Part shown: piece after piece, positions 20,434-31,496 of the stretch
Layout of the letters: the number at the start of each line of letters is the position of its first letter
Position numbering within the stretch: position 1 is the stretch's first letter
NCBI GenBank assembly: GCA_024516155.1
Contig: JAJJXM010000078.1
Location: 186,001 to 250,000 of the forward strand
Direction of reading: 5' to 3'
DNA length: 64,000 nucleotides
Source of the DNA: Pyronema omphalodes
Lineage: Eukaryota; Ascomycota; Pezizomycetes; Pezizales; Pyronemataceae
The notes under the pieces: generated by a model
What the model was told of the DNA's origin: nothing
The model's database searches: none
The model's input: the letters and a program-made list of their open reading frames with translations, nothing else
Made by a program: the position numbers and the translations under genes

Positions 20434-21317
20434 GACGTCTCACCGAGTCCCGCTTCTACCAATGTAGTTTCCGCTGCTCTGAATAATTTCTTACTTGGGC
20501 ACTTCGCAGCGTAGTGTCCCACCTTCCCACAGTTAAAACATTCGTTATTCCGCTTCCGCCTATCCTCCTCCGTCCTATCCCTTGGTTTCGGTCGACGAGT
20601 GGAATCTAATTCCATTGGTTCGGGGTCGGAGAGTCGAGAGTCGTGTCCCTGCCCCTTAAGATGGGGGTGGTGATAGAATTGAGGTTCATACCGAGTCCTC
20701 AGGGTTCGGAAGTCGAATAGTCGGTTGTCTAACGCTATGGCCTTGTTGGCGAACTCTGTGAGATCCGTTGGTCGTTCGTCGAGGAGTGCCAACTGTCGTT
20801 GGACGTCTGTGTTTAGTCCATCACTGAATTGATCGATGTAGGTCTCGTCATTATGTCTTAAATCGGATTTGATCCTTTGAAATTCGGCCCAGTATGCAGC
20901 GGCGGGTCGCGCGCCCTGCCTGATCATCTTGAACTTTCTTCTTGCTACTTCTTTTGAGTCGGCTTCCCCGAAAGCCCTACTGACGGCAGTCTTAAAGGCC
21001 TTCCAGGTCGTGTATACGCTTTTCCCCTCCTTGATGGACGGCTCGATCCATGCCCAAGCGTTACCTCAACAGCGGGAGCTCGCGTAGTTCACCTTTTTTT
21101 GTCCGGTGTCGAATCTATTCCCTGCACAATTGAACTTCAGTTCGCATTGCGTCAGGAATGCCCTCAGCTTGGTCCGTTCACCGTAGTACAGCTCCGGGTC
21201 TTCCACCTTGGGGTTACTGTTTGTCGTGGGGCGATGGAGTTGAATGAGGATCTGGTTCAACTGCTCCTGGGTCATCGTGACCGGAGTGACAAGTCCCAAT
21301 CCTGCCGGGGTCGCCAT
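20409..21317 (-). pseudogene. gag: Gag of element H, one in-frame TGA
   Basis: The first ATG after the primer site is at 21317 (MATPAGLGLV). The frame runs to TAA 20409-20411, about 302 codons, broken once by TGA at 21066-21068 after NYASSRC. A CGA to TGA change fits the context. The core gag region resumes as GNAWAWIEP through YWAEFQRIKSDL, and a CX2CX4HX4C zinc knuckle (CFNCGKVGHYAAKC) lies near 20545. The frame is also open upstream of the ATG for about 87 codons without a start; that part has a TQK repeat and overlaps the primer site, so I treat it as leader. Confidence 0.75.
20427..20433 (-). other. -1 slippery heptamer GGGAAAA, element H
   Basis: Minus strand, in phase as TCG GGA AAA GAG, 15 nt before the gag stop codon; the -1 frame after it is open into protease. 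Confidence 0.7.
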
Positions 21318-21572
21318 TTCCGCAGGGTCGTCGGTAGGGGTATGGGGGAGTTCGGGTGATTCGGGGGTCTGTGGTCGGGATGGTTGTTCGGGGGTCACTG
21401 GGCTTGCGAATCCGGTCCGTTCTTGTTCGATATGTTCTCCGAGCTCTTCTAGCTGAAAGGACGCCACTGTTTGCGCCTTCTTCCGGGTTTTCTGGGTCTT
21501 CTGGGTTTTCTGCGTCTTCTGGGTTTTCTGGGTTTTCTGGGTCCTCGCTCCGCGTTGGGTGTCGTACACAGG

Positions 21573-21582
21573 ACGCAATCAA
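21573..21582 (-). promoter_or_regulatory. Putative self-priming primer-binding site, element H
   Basis: Minus-strand TTGATTGCGT is the exact complement of ACGCAATCAA (minus strand, 21789-21780), which lies about 33 nt downstream of the TATAAG at 21827-21822. The LTR end is not fixed in this element, so the spacing cannot be checked. Confidence 0.5.
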
Positions 21583-21584
21583 AT

Positions 21585-22396
21585 ATCAGAATCCGTATCC
21601 ACGGTTACTGACGACAGGCAGCGCGGGGGTTTCGGCGGCGAGGAGGGCAGCGGCGGGTTAGGTAAGGCTGGTAAGTTGGGAATGGGCAAGGGTTTGTGGG
21701 CTGGGAAATCACAGGTGAGTTTGGAGAGATGGGATATCACAAGGGAACTTTTGTAGATAGGATTGTGGTAAATAGAAACTTGATTGCGTGAAGAAATAAA
21801 CTACATACAAATTTCCTCCTCTTATACTTGTTCCTTCATGACTCGTGACTCAGCATTCTCCGCCTGCGGAGAATGCTCCCAATGCTAACCGCCGTGATAA
21901 CTACATACATGACCAACATTCCCCACCATTTGCCAACCGCCGTAATTCCAAATAAGAAAGCAAGGGAACAATACATACCAAAGATAACTAACCGCCGTAA
22001 TTCCAAATAATAATAACAAGGAAAGAGTACATACCAAAAGAGATAACTACCTGGCTAACCGCCGTGATTTCAAATAGCAAAGAAAGAGTACATACCAAAA
22101 AGAGATAACTGCCTGGCTAACCGCCGTGATTCCAAATAATAAAGAGAAAGTACATACCAAAAGAGATAAGTAAAAGATTCCAACATTTTCCTAGCCGCCG
22201 TGATACCTAAAATAAATCCAAATAAGAAATAACTCCGAACATATGACAATCCCTGGCAAGGGGCCCAGCCCCTTGCCCTAACCCTATCCCTATCACTTCA
22301 TGATGGTGTAGCAGGTTGCTAGGGTGATGACGACCACCCATAGCCCTGCGGTGGTGACGGCGGAGGCCAGGAGCATGTCACGGGAGCGTTGTGACA
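21585..22396 (-). repeat. 5' LTR of element H (about 0.8 kb, inner end uncertain)
   Basis: The outer end at 22396 is sharp: the J pol frame (ELDIP) is interrupted by TGTCACAACG. The inner end is estimated from the primer site only. The LTR contains a 26-nt hairpin at 21852-21877, a second hairpin at 22255-22277, a TATAAG box and a tandem array. Confidence 0.7.
21885..22241. repeat. Tandem array of about 60-bp units in the U3 of element H
   Basis: Six imperfect units each begin with C(T/C)A(A/G)CCGCCGT(G/A)AT, at about 21885, 21933, 21989, 22056, 22118 and 22191, followed by A-rich sequence and ACATACCAAA. Placement upstream of the promoter suggests enhancer-type repeats. Confidence 0.8.
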
Positions 22397-24022
22397 GGTA
22401 TATCCAATTCATAGGCGTGGGATCCAATGGGCCGTAACACGGTGAAGGGGCCTAGGTGTTTGTTTTCCAGTTTCTTTGAGGGGCGGCGGGTTCTGAGGTT
22501 GCGGGCGTCCAGCCATACTAGGTCTCCTGGTCTGAAGACCGGCGCGGGGAGTCGGGAATCGTCGGCGGCCTCTATGTGGCGGGCTTGGGCGTATTTCATT
22601 TCAGAGCGTAGGACGTCATGGATGTGTGATATCCTTTCCGCTACCTCGTTCGCTTTCACTTCTTCAGGATTGTCTGTCCTGATTTCCAGTTCGAAGGAGC
22701 ATTTGGGGTGTCGGCCGTATATAGCGTAGAACAGAGACAGCGACGTTGTATCCGATACTTGGTCATTTGCAGCAAATTCTGCCAGTGGTAAAAATTTCTT
22801 CCAATCGTCATGTAAATAACAGTTGTACGCCCGGAGATATTGCTCCCTAACCGCGTTGATTCTTTCTGTCTGGCCATCGGTTTGGGGGTGGAAGGCCGTG
22901 CTCGTGGCAATTTCGATACCCATGCAATTTGCCAGGTGTTTCCAGAAGTGGGCCACAAATTGCGGACCGCGGTCGGACACTACTGTGTCCGGCAGGCCGT
23001 GTAGTTTGAATACGTTTTCCAGGAAGAGTTGCGCGAAGCCTTCTGCGTCTATCGTGGAGTGACAGGGCACTAAATGCCGCTGTTTCGTGAGTCGGCAAAC
23101 GATCGCACATATTGCGTCGAAGCCTTCTGATGTCGGTAGTCCAGTATCACAGTCCACAGATATATTCTGCCACGGGTGGTGCGGGACCGGTAGGGGTTTC
23201 AAGGTTCCATAGGGTGCGTGGCGGGTAGCTTTTGTTCTTTTACAAGTGTGGCAATTTCGGACGAATTGGTCCACATCTTTTCTCATCGAGGGCCAGTACT
23301 AATTCCTGGCGAGGAGTTCGAAAGTCTTTGCATGGCCCGGGTGTCCCATGGTGGGGGGGTTGTGGTGATCTTGTAGTAGTTTCAATCGTAGTTTGTCCAG
23401 CGCGGGGACATAGAGGCAGTCTCGGTAGTACAATCTGTTTTCCAACACGGAGCAATCGGCGAGTGATATGTCCTTACAGATTTCTGTACCGTCTTCCAGC
23501 ATTCCCAACACTCGGTTGGGGAATGAATCTGTCTTGTAGCCCTCTGTAAACAGGAGGTCCACTTCGGAGGGTGCAAGTTTCATGGGCGGGGTCATGCACA
23601 ACTAGAAGTTTTGTGGCTTTAGAACAGCTTGCTGGTTCGCTAGTATGCGTTCGTCTCCCTCTCCCGGGAGGTCGGCGGCTCGTCTTGTCAGGGCGTCTGG
23701 TTTTCCTCCCAACGTTCCCGGTCGATAGGTGATCACAAAGTTGAACCGAGACAGGAATTCGGACCAGCGTGCTTGTCGTCTGTTTAGTAGCTTTGTTGTC
23801 ATAAAGTATTCGAGATTCTTGTGGTCTGTCAATACTTTTATAGGGAAGGCGGAGCCCTCCAAGTAGGGACGCCATTCCTCGAAACAACGAACTATTGCCA
23901 GTAGTTCTTTGTCGTGAATCTCATAGTTGCATTCTGCCGGGGAATGATTTTTGGAATAAAACGCGACGGGGTGTAACACGTTATCGTCGTCGTATTGTGA
24001 TAAAACTCCAGCAGACACATAG
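22397..24022 (-). pseudogene. pol: Element J pol, RNase H and integrase part
   Basis: One frame from [11 protein letters not shown] (24018) to ELDIP (22397). Two stops interrupt it: TAG after KPQNF (23602-23604, a CAG codon in G) and TAG after ELLARN (23299-23301, a tyrosine codon in G). The first integrase Asp motif reads VDCDTG instead of VDFVTG. The remaining D and E motifs (SDRGPQF, TERINAV) are present. The chromodomain is missing because element H is inserted at the GPY/F region. Confidence 0.9.
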
Positions 24023-24935
24023 TGTAACGGCGAACAAGGGAGAGATAGCTGACGGAGAACCTGAGGGCTCTTCTCAATTATTCACTCTTGAGTTCAATGG
24101 ATATATCCTTATAATAACTTCAACGTTAGAAACTCTTAAGCTGTGTCTAGCATCAACTTAAAGACTTTCTGTGTTTAGAAGTTAAGGAAATAAACAAAGA
24201 TTTCAAGGGACAAAGAGATCCAAAGACGGGGACGAGAACGAGGACGTAAACAAAGATTTTCGACAAAGTATTTGAATTTGTAAATAAACAAATAACTGTG
24301 TAAGGAGAAAAGAAAAACAAAATAAACAAACAAAGAAACAATCCTCTTATATACAATTTTTCCTCCTTACACGCCGAGCCACTACTTGCAGAATTTTCCC
24401 GAAAAATAACTAAGTAAACAACGCGGTCGCGGTTGCGCGTTCTAGACGCGCTAACGCGTTCGTACCAAATTAGCGTGTTTGCGTGCACAGCCTCGTCGTG
24501 CGCTCGTTAGCGTATCTCGCGTGCGCGATAGCGTAACTCGCGTGCGCGGTAGCGTGCTTCGCGTGCGCGCTAGCGTAACCCTAAGCGTAGTCACGCGCGC
24601 GCTTCCGTAACCCTAATCGTGCGCGTGTGTCCGTAACCCTAACCCTAGCTGTGCGCGTACGGTCACAAACCTAACCCTAGTTTGTGTGCGTGCGGGTGCA
24701 ACCCTAACCCTAGTCACGTGAAACCAGATCAGCGGCGATTGGAAAGATGGTGCAATACTGATAAGGACACATGACTAGATCTTATCTTATCGATAAGATG
24801 ATCGTGCCCTAGCCCTAGTCACGTGTGCGCACATTAGTAGACCAGTGCGCGTGCATACTGATCTACTATTGATTAGAACACGTGACCGATCTTATCTAAT
24901 CGGATAAGATGATCGGTAGACCGTAGGTATGGAAT
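24023..24935 (-). repeat. 3' LTR of K, distal 913 bp
   Basis: Minus-strand LTR ending CCGTTACA at 24023, interrupted at 24935 by F. With the 227 bp at 31231-31457 it adds up to exactly 1140 bp when the GGAAT duplication is counted once. Confidence 0.95.
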
Positions 24936-25502
24936 TGTAACGGGAGCGCGGGGATTCGACGGGGGAGCGGGGAACCCGGGGGCTCGCAATCGGAGACGAG
25001 GGACTCGATCGGGGGACAGGGACTCTGAGACAGCGCCAACGTAGGATATCGGGAACTGTGTCGTGCAGCAGTTCCTCGATGCTCCGTGTTTAGGGGCAAG
25101 AGGTGTCACCGGAGGGAGGCTCGGTAGCGAAGCGAGGGCAGGGTGTCGTGACGAGGGCGGCCTTCACGAAGCGAAGCCGGAGAACGGAGACGGAGGCGAG
25201 AACGTAGCGAGGATCGAGAAAGACGAAGGAATTTATTTAAATAGATAAACAAATAACTGAGTGAGGAAAGAAAAGGAAAACAAAACAGAACGCAGGGAGG
25301 ATAAGTCCTCTTATATACATCTTTCCTCCTCTTAGATACCAAGAAACTAAATACGTTGTGACTGCTTTTGCTAAACTCACTCGGTCGCTGTTCGCACAAT
25401 TGCGGGCGCTCGGGTAAGCTCTGCGGAGGACCGAGTGATAATTCGTGACGCGGGGCGGGGGGGGAAGGCGCCGAGTGATGGCGTGTGAGGCGAGCCGTGA
25501 CA
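24936..25502 (-). repeat. 3' LTR of F (567 bp)
   Basis: Minus-strand LTR TGTCACGG...CCCGTTACA, next to the purine tract of F (AGGGGGATCC on the minus strand just right of 25502). Confidence 0.94.
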
Positions 25503-25542
25503 GGATCCCCCTGTTTGGCGCGAGCTCCGGCGAGATAGGATC

Positions 25543-28500
25543 TTAGGCTGTCGATTGTAGGGGGCCTGGTTTGTCAGGGTATTTTTCGTGGAAGGTGTCG
25601 ACGGCTTGGCTATCGGTGTGTAGCTCGGCTGGTTCCCATTCCGGTAAGTCATACCCTACCCATTTCACCATGTATTGTAGTTTGCGGCGATGGATTCGGG
25701 AGTCTAGGATTGCCTCGATAAAGTATTCGTTTTCGCCGTCGATTTCTATCGGTGGAGGGGGTTCGGGGTGTTGCCCGGGGTACGGATCGTTGGCGGCGGG
25801 TTCGAGGAGGGATACGTGGTATACGTCGTGACATTTCATTGTGGTCGGAATCTCGAGACGATAAGCGTAGGGGGATATCCTCGCGGTTACCTTGAAGGGA
25901 CCGTGACGTTTACTGTCGAGTTTTTTGGAGGGGCGTCTGGTCTTCCAATTCCTGGCGTCTAGCCATACGAGGTCACCCACCTGGTAGTTCGGTGAAGGTA
26001 GGCGGTGCTTGTCGGCGTTGTCTTGATGGCGGAGATTGGCCCGAGTTATTTCGCATCGTAGATGGTCGTGGATCTCCGAGAGGATTTTGGATGTGGCCAG
26101 AGCGCGGCGGTCGTTGGTGTCGTTTGTGGCGGCGGGCGTCAGGTCGAACTGGCAGCGGGGGTCGAATCCTTTGTTGGCGAAAAAGGGGGAGGAACCGGTG
26201 GTCTCGGACGCCTGGTTGTTGGCGGCGAACTCTGCCAGGGGGAGCCATTCTGCCCAGTCGTCCTGTAAGTAGTTTACGTGGGCTCTCAGGTATTGCTCCA
26301 TGGTTGCGTTCATCCGCTCGGTCTGACCGTCCGTTTGAGGGTGGAAGGCGGTCGACAACCGAGGTTCGATTCCCAGTCGACGGCAGAGGTGTTTCCAGAA
26401 AAGGGCGGAGAACTGCGGCCCTCGATCGGAGATTATCGTTAGGGGTAAGCCGTGGAGTCGAAAGATGTGTTTGACGAACAGGTTGGCGAGTTCTTTTGCG
26501 TCGACGTTGGTCTGGCAGGCTACAAAGTGTCTTTCTTTAGTTAAACGGTCCACGACAACCCAGATAGCATCGTTTCCGTTGGACCAGGGTAGCCCGGTGA
26601 CAAAGTCCATCGAGATGTCTTGCCACGGTCGGTCGGGAATGGGTAGGGGGCGGAGGACACCAAAGGGGGCGTGTCTGTTGGGCTTGGAGCGTTGGCAGAT
26701 GTGACAATTTCGGGTGTAACGGTCCACGTCTTTACGCATGTTGGGCCAAGTGTAGGTCCTTAGCAACAGCTCGAGCGTTTTGGACCTTCCTGGGTGTCCG
26801 GCGATGGGTGTGTCGTGGTGTTGTTTTAAGAGGTGTAGTTTGAGGGGCTCGTGGTCGGGGACCCAAATTCGGCGACGGTAGAGGAGGTGGTTGTCTTGTC
26901 TTTCGCACTCGGCGAGTGTGATGTCCCTACAGTGCTTGGTTCCGTCGTTGAGCATCTGTAGTACTCTGTTGGGAAAGGGGTCGGCGGCGTAGGCGTCGAG
27001 GAAGAGTCGCTGTAGGAGCGGTGCATCGGGACGGGGTGTAGGGGCGGGGTGCTCGGGGCGGTGGGGCGAAAGGGGCGAAACGGTGGCGGCGGAGGTATGG
27101 AGGATGTTTTCTGGTTTGAGCACTGTTGTATGATTAGCCAGAGAGCGGTCATCCCCTTCCTTGGGCAGATCTCCGGATCGCCTGGTTAGAGCATCTGGTT
27201 TTCCTCCCGCAGTTCCGGGGCGGTAGACGATCTTAAAGTTGAACTGTGAGAGGAATTGCGACCACCGGGCTTGACGCCTGTTGAGGAGCTTGGTCGCCGT
27301 GAAATATTCCAAATTTTTGTGGTCGGACAGAACCCTCACAGGGTTGATGACCGATTGTAGTTCTGGCCGCCACTCCTCGAATGCTCGGACAATTGCCATC
27401 AACTCCTTGTCGTAGATGTCGTAGTTACACTCCGCGGGGGAGTGCTTTTTTGAGAAATAAGCCACGGGATGTAGAACGCCGTTAGCATCGTACTGTGACA
27501 GGACGCCAGCCGATACGAAGTCGGAGGCATCCGTTTCTACTATGACATCCCGATCGGGGTCGAAGCGGGCGAGGACTGGTGCGGAGGTGAAGGTTGCTTT
27601 GAGTTCGTCGAAAGCCTGTTGTTGTGGGCTGTCCCACGCAAACGGTACTCCTTTTCGTGTCAGGAGGGTGAGGGGTTGCACGATTTTCGAATAGTTCCGT
27701 ACAAAGCGGCGATAAAAATTGGCGAAACCGAGGAAGGCGCGGACGTCTTTGAGGTTTTTCGGTGGGTCCCATTCTCTCACTGCGGTGATTTTTTCTGGGT
27801 CCATCTTGATGCCTTCCGTGCTGATGATCAGGCCAAGGTATTTGACCTGCTGTTGGTGAAATTCGCACTTTTCGGGTTTTAGGTGGAGGCCCGCTTTTCG
27901 GAAAGCTTCCAGGACCATGGCGACGTGTTGCTGGTGCTCTTCGAGCGTGTCGGAGTAGATTAGGGTGTCGTCTAGGTATGCCGTGCAGAAACGGTCCAGA
28001 TAGGGTGCTAAGGTGTCGTTGATGAAATTTTGGAAGGTTGCGGGGGCGTTGGTTAGCCCGAACGGCATTACCAAGGATTCGAAGAGGCCGTAGCGGGTGC
28101 GAAAAGCGGTCTTCCACTCCTCTCCCTCCGCCATTCGGATGAGGTTGTAGGCCCCTCGAATATCAAGCTTTGTGAACCACTTTGCTCGGGACAGGTTCAT
28201 CAGCGTATCCTGCATTAAGGGGAGGGGGTAGCGATTTTTGATGGTGCCCTCGTTTATTCCGCGATAATCCACTACGAGGCGTAGGGAGCCATCACCTTTA
28301 CGGACGAATAGGATTGGGGCGGCGGCCGGGGAGGAGGACGTTCATATGAATCCTTTGCTCATATTTTCGTCTATCCACCTCTTGAGTTCCTCCAGTTCCG
28401 GACGTGAGAGGGAGTAGAGTGGTCCGAACGGAGGTTTGAATCCGTCCTCGAGTGGGATTTTGTGGTCACAGGGGCGGTGTGGGGGTAGTTTGTCGGCGTT

Positions 28501-29269
28501 AACCTTTTCGAAAATTTCCAGGAACTCGTGGTATTCGGTGGGAACGAGGGTCTTTAGGTCTGGTTTGGCGTCCGCAGGGTCTCGTAGGGCCATGTTGATT
28601 TCGTTTAGGGATAGGTGAAAGGGTTCGACGTTACCGTATCGTTGGTTATTGTTCCTGACGATTCTTTTGAACGTCGTGGCTGAGATTGCGCAGATTTTGT
28701 TTCGTCGATCTGGTGGTAGGCCCTTGATTGGGGGTGCCTTGACGGCGGCGCGGTGGGGCAGGCAGTTAGGGGAGCGGAATTGGATGTCGTTAGTTGCGAA
28801 GTTGATGGTAACGTCATGCTTCTTCAACCAAGGGATCCCGAGGACGAGGGGGGTAGTGACCGAGGGAGGTTAAGTAGGCGGTCAGGATTTCGTGGTGATC
28901 ACCAATGGTGCATGGGATCTTCACATATTCTGTGATGTCGCCGGAGGAGATTGGGCGACCGTCTATTACTTCAACTGTTTTTGGGGATTTTAACTGGTAG
29001 CGGGGGAGATTGTGCTGGCGAGCGAAGGTCTCATTCATGAAGGAGAGTCCCGTACAACCACAATCAACAAGGGCACGGGTATCAATTTTGATGTCACGGT
29101 TGGTCAAAGTGCAGGGTACGACTAAATGACTACCATCCATTTCATTTTCTTGACTAATTGATAGGGAACTTGCTGATACGTAGAGTTTATTTTGGGACGA
29201 GGGGAACGAAGAGGCCGGGGCAGGTCCACCAGGAGGGCCAACGGGCTGATGGTGGACTATTCTTTTCCC
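25543..29269 (-). pseudogene. pol: Pol of element F with one frameshift and one stop
   Basis: Enters from the slip site at 29269. Protease VDCGCTG lies near 29060. At the C run 28848-28853 (six C where the frame needs five) the reading frame is lost after LGHYP. It resumes as KKHDVTINF, reaches TGA 28342-28344 where relatives have Arg (GFIR), and is then open for 909 codons. RT has YLDD near 27980, RNase H ETDASDF near 27530, integrase H-H-C-C and D-D-E (MDFVTG, SDRGPQF, TERMNAT), and the chromodomain is near 25730-25640. Apart from these two lesions the protein is well preserved. Confidence 0.92.
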
Positions 29270-30384
29270 TCCTCGGGGCTGGGGATAGAGGAGGTTTCCT
29301 GGGGGGGTGATAGGAGGTCCGCGGCGGCGAGGCGTAACTTCCGAGAGGTGTTCGCTGCTAGGGAGGGGCAGTCGTTTTTGAAGTGGTCTGCCGACCCACA
29401 GTAGAGACATAACCCCTTTGCCATTCGCTCGTCCCGGCGGCGTTGATTCTGGGCTTTCTGCGATGCAGAGAGGTCCATGGGTGCGGAGCCGTAGTTGCCA
29501 CTATTCGAGTTTGTTGGGTGAGCTGATGGTCGAGTGGCTGTAGGGAGCGTGCGGGGGGTGAGCGTCGGAATTGTTCGTTTGGAAAGGGTGCCGTGGGCTC
29601 TGAGTCGGTAGTCCAGCTTCTGGCAGAGTTCGACGAACTTGGTGAAGTCTTGTGGTTCGTCCGCTTGGTAGACGAGGCTCGATTGTAATTCTCTCGAGAG
29701 TCCTCTCTTTAGGGCAGCCTTTTTTGCGTTTGCGTCGAAGTTGAGGATGGCCATGATTCGTTGAAATTCGGCATAGTATACGCTGAATTCTTTATTGCCC
29801 TGGTTTAGTTTGTCGAGCTCCATCGAGGCGGTGCCGACCTGGTCTGGGTCTCCGAAGGCGGACTCAAGGATGGTGATCAGTTCTTCGGCGTCTTTTAGAT
29901 TGATTTTGTCCGTGAGTACGTAGGGTTGGACCTGATTTTGTGCGTTTCCTTTCAGGTAACCGTAGAGGTAGCGGAGCTTATGTTGGTCGTCGGTGAAGCG
30001 GGCTGAGTCTCCAGCCAACTTGGACCTAACCTTGGAGACGAAGTTGGGGAGTTCCTTTCGGTCTCCGGTGAATTCGGGCGGGTGGGGGAGCTCGATCGGT
30101 CTCATCGAGGGGGAGGCCGATTTTTCCGTGATCGATTGTAGCAGGCGAATTGTAGTATTTGCGGATCCGAGATCCCGTTCCAGGTCGGAGATTCGTCTTG
30201 CGTAATCCGAGTTGTCCTTCCTGGAGTCTGTCAATTCTGCCTGGAGATCGGTCAATTTCTGGCGGTCTCGTTTGTAGTCATCGACTGCATTACGGAGATC
30301 TTTTAATTTCGTGGGGTCTCTATTGATCTCGTCCCTTTGCGCTGCGTTTAGGAACAGCGCGATGACGATTTCTTGATCGTCCAT
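29257..30384 (-). CDS. gag: Gag of element F
   Basis: 375 codons, uninterrupted, starting MDDQEIVIALFLN. A charged, probably coiled-coil N-terminal third (DRQKLTDLQAEL...SDLERDLGSA) is followed by the gag core (HPPEFTGDRKELPNFVSKV through YYAEFQRIMAILNF), a linker with PMDLSASQKAQNQRRR and the zinc knuckle CLYCGSADHFKNDC. It is colinear with K gag throughout. The ATG follows the leader-ORF stop by 16 nt. Confidence 0.92.
   Translation of the reverse strand: MDDQEIVIALFLNAAQRDEINRDPTKLKDLRNAVDDYKRDRQKLTDLQAELTDSRKDNSDYARRISDLERDLGSANTTIRLLQSITEKSASPSMRPIELPHPPEFTGDRKELPNFVSKVRSKLAGDSARFTDDQHKLRYLYGYLKGNAQNQVQPYVLTDKINLKDAEELITILESAFGDPDQVGTASMELDKLNQGNKEFSVYYAEFQRIMAILNFDANAKKAALKRGLSRELQSSLVYQADEPQDFTKFVELCQKLDYRLRAHGTLSKRTIPTLTPRTLPTATRPSAHPTNSNSGNYGSAPMDLSASQKAQNQRRRDERMAKGLCLYCGSADHFKNDCPSLAANTSRKLRLAAADLLSPPQETSSIPSPEEGKE
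29263..29269 (-). other. -1 slippery heptamer GGGAAAA, element F
   Basis: Minus strand, in phase as GAG GGA AAA GAA TAG; the -1 frame reads RIVHHQPVG into protease. Confidence 0.72.
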
Positions 30385-30400
30385 GTTTGGGGTTGGCGAT

Positions 30401-30571
30401 TTATCGTAAGTGCCAGGTGAGTTTTGTGTCGTCGAACGTGATTCGGGTAGCCGAGAATTCGATTCCGAGCTGGCGGGCTATCTCGATTTCGTCGACGATA
30501 GCGGGGATACCGAGGGAAAGGAATTCGGGTACGAGTTTGGCGAATTGGTAAAACCAGAGGTTATGGAGCAT
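30401..30571 (-). CDS. Conserved 56-aa leader ORF upstream of gag (element F)
   Basis: ATG 30571, TAA 30401-30403. Starts MLHNLWFYQF and ends WHLR, the same length as in B, K and N although the surrounding leader DNA differs. The protein is better conserved than its neighbourhood, which argues that it is translated. Function unknown. Confidence 0.7.
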   Translation of the reverse strand: MLHNLWFYQFAKLVPEFLSLGIPAIVDEIEIARQLGIEFSATRITFDDTKLTWHLR

Positions 30572-30646
30572 GGACGAAGGGAGGAACGGAGGGGGAAGTC
30601 GAGGAGTAATCAAGGGAGAGGAGGCAGAGCCGACGGGTGCTTGATA

Positions 30647-30656
30647 ACTCAGTTAT
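30647..30656 (-). promoter_or_regulatory. Putative self-priming primer-binding site, element F
   Basis: Minus-strand ATAACTGAGT, 2 nt after the LTR end. The complement ACTCAGTTAT is in the LTR (minus strand, 30985-30976), downstream of TATATAAG near 31040. Compared with the K family one internal base differs on both strands of the pair. Confidence 0.65.
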
Positions 30657-30658
30657 GT

Positions 30659-31225
30659 TGTAACGGGAGCGCGGGGATTCGACGGGGGAGCGGGGAACCC
30701 GGGGGCTCGCAATCGGAGACGAGGGACTCGATTGGGGGACAGGGACTCTGAGACAGCGCCAACGTAGGATATCGGGAACTGTGTCGTGCAGCAGTTCCTC
30801 GATGCTCCGTGTTTAGGGGCAAGAGGTGTCACCGGAGGGAGGCTCGGTAGCGAAGCGAGGGCAGGGTGTCGTGATGAGGGCGGCCTTCACGAAGCGAAGC
30901 CGGAGAACGGAGACGGAGGCGAGAACGTAGCGAGGATCGAGAAAGACGAAGGAATTTATTTAAATAGATAAACAAATAACTGAGTGAGGAAAGAAAAGGA
31001 AAACAAAACAGAACGCAGGGAGGATAAGTCCTCTTATATACATCTTTCCTCCTCTTAGATACCAAGAAACTAAATACGTTGTGACTGCTTTTGCTAAACT
31101 CACTCGGTCGCTGTTCGCACAATTGCGGGCGCTCGGGTAAGCTCTGCGGAGGACCGAGTGATAATTCGTGACGCGGGGCGGGGGGGGAAGGCGCCGAGTG
31201 ATGGCGTGTGAGGCGAGCCGTGACA
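30659..31225 (-). repeat. 5' LTR of F (567 bp)
   Basis: Minus-strand LTR with the same ends and length as 24936-25502; two CpG-type differences noted. Confidence 0.94.
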
Positions 31226-31230
31226 GGAAT

Positions 31231-31457
31231 TTCCGAAAAGCGATCCGAGCTGACCCCTAACCCTGGGGGTAAGTCACGTGACCTTTTTGACAATTTGGGA
31301 ATTGAGCGCAACCCTAACCCAGGCGAGTGACGAGTGATGATCGAAGACCAAAGGATAATAGAAATAAATAAACAAACGAGTGCTGGATAATGAAGCGAAT
31401 GATAATAGGTGAATGAATGACGAGGAGGGGGAAGGTAATAATTCTCGAGCCGTGACA
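31231..31457 (-). repeat. 3' LTR of K, proximal 227 bp
   Basis: Begins TGTCACGG at 31457 on the minus strand next to the K purine tract and stops at the GGAAT target copy of F. Confidence 0.95.
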
Positions 31458-31496
31458 GGATCCCCCTTCTGAGACTGAGCTCCGGCGAAGTAACTT

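Larger units (their letters stand above)
19164..22396 (-). mobile_element. Element H: Ty3/gypsy element, 5' part
   Basis: Minus-strand 5' LTR, gag and the start of pol; cut in RT by element D. It lies inside the pol gene of J, which breaks off at 22397. This is a different family: gag begins far from the LTR, there is no conserved leader ORF, and the leader carries short tandem repeats (about 21480-21545) of a CAGAAAACC/CAGAAGACC unit. Confidence 0.85.
24936..31225 (-). mobile_element. Element F: full-length Ty3/gypsy chromovirus, 567-bp LTRs
   Basis: 6290 bp with target copies GGAAT at 24931-24935 and 31226-31230. The LTRs (24936-25502 and 30659-31225) differ at two sites I found, 25010 against 30733 and 25152 against 30875. 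Both are C/T differences at CpG, so the insertion is young. Gag is intact; pol has a frameshift and a stop. Confidence 0.95.

Noticed and set aside
21214..21582. Protein with PEN/PED repeats on the minus strand
   Set aside because: Out-of-frame reading of the short tandem repeats in the H leader; it overlaps gag and has no ATG start.
21885..22241. CRISPR-like array
   Set aside because: The units are imperfect, spacers are similar to each other, and the array sits in an LTR of a eukaryotic retroelement.
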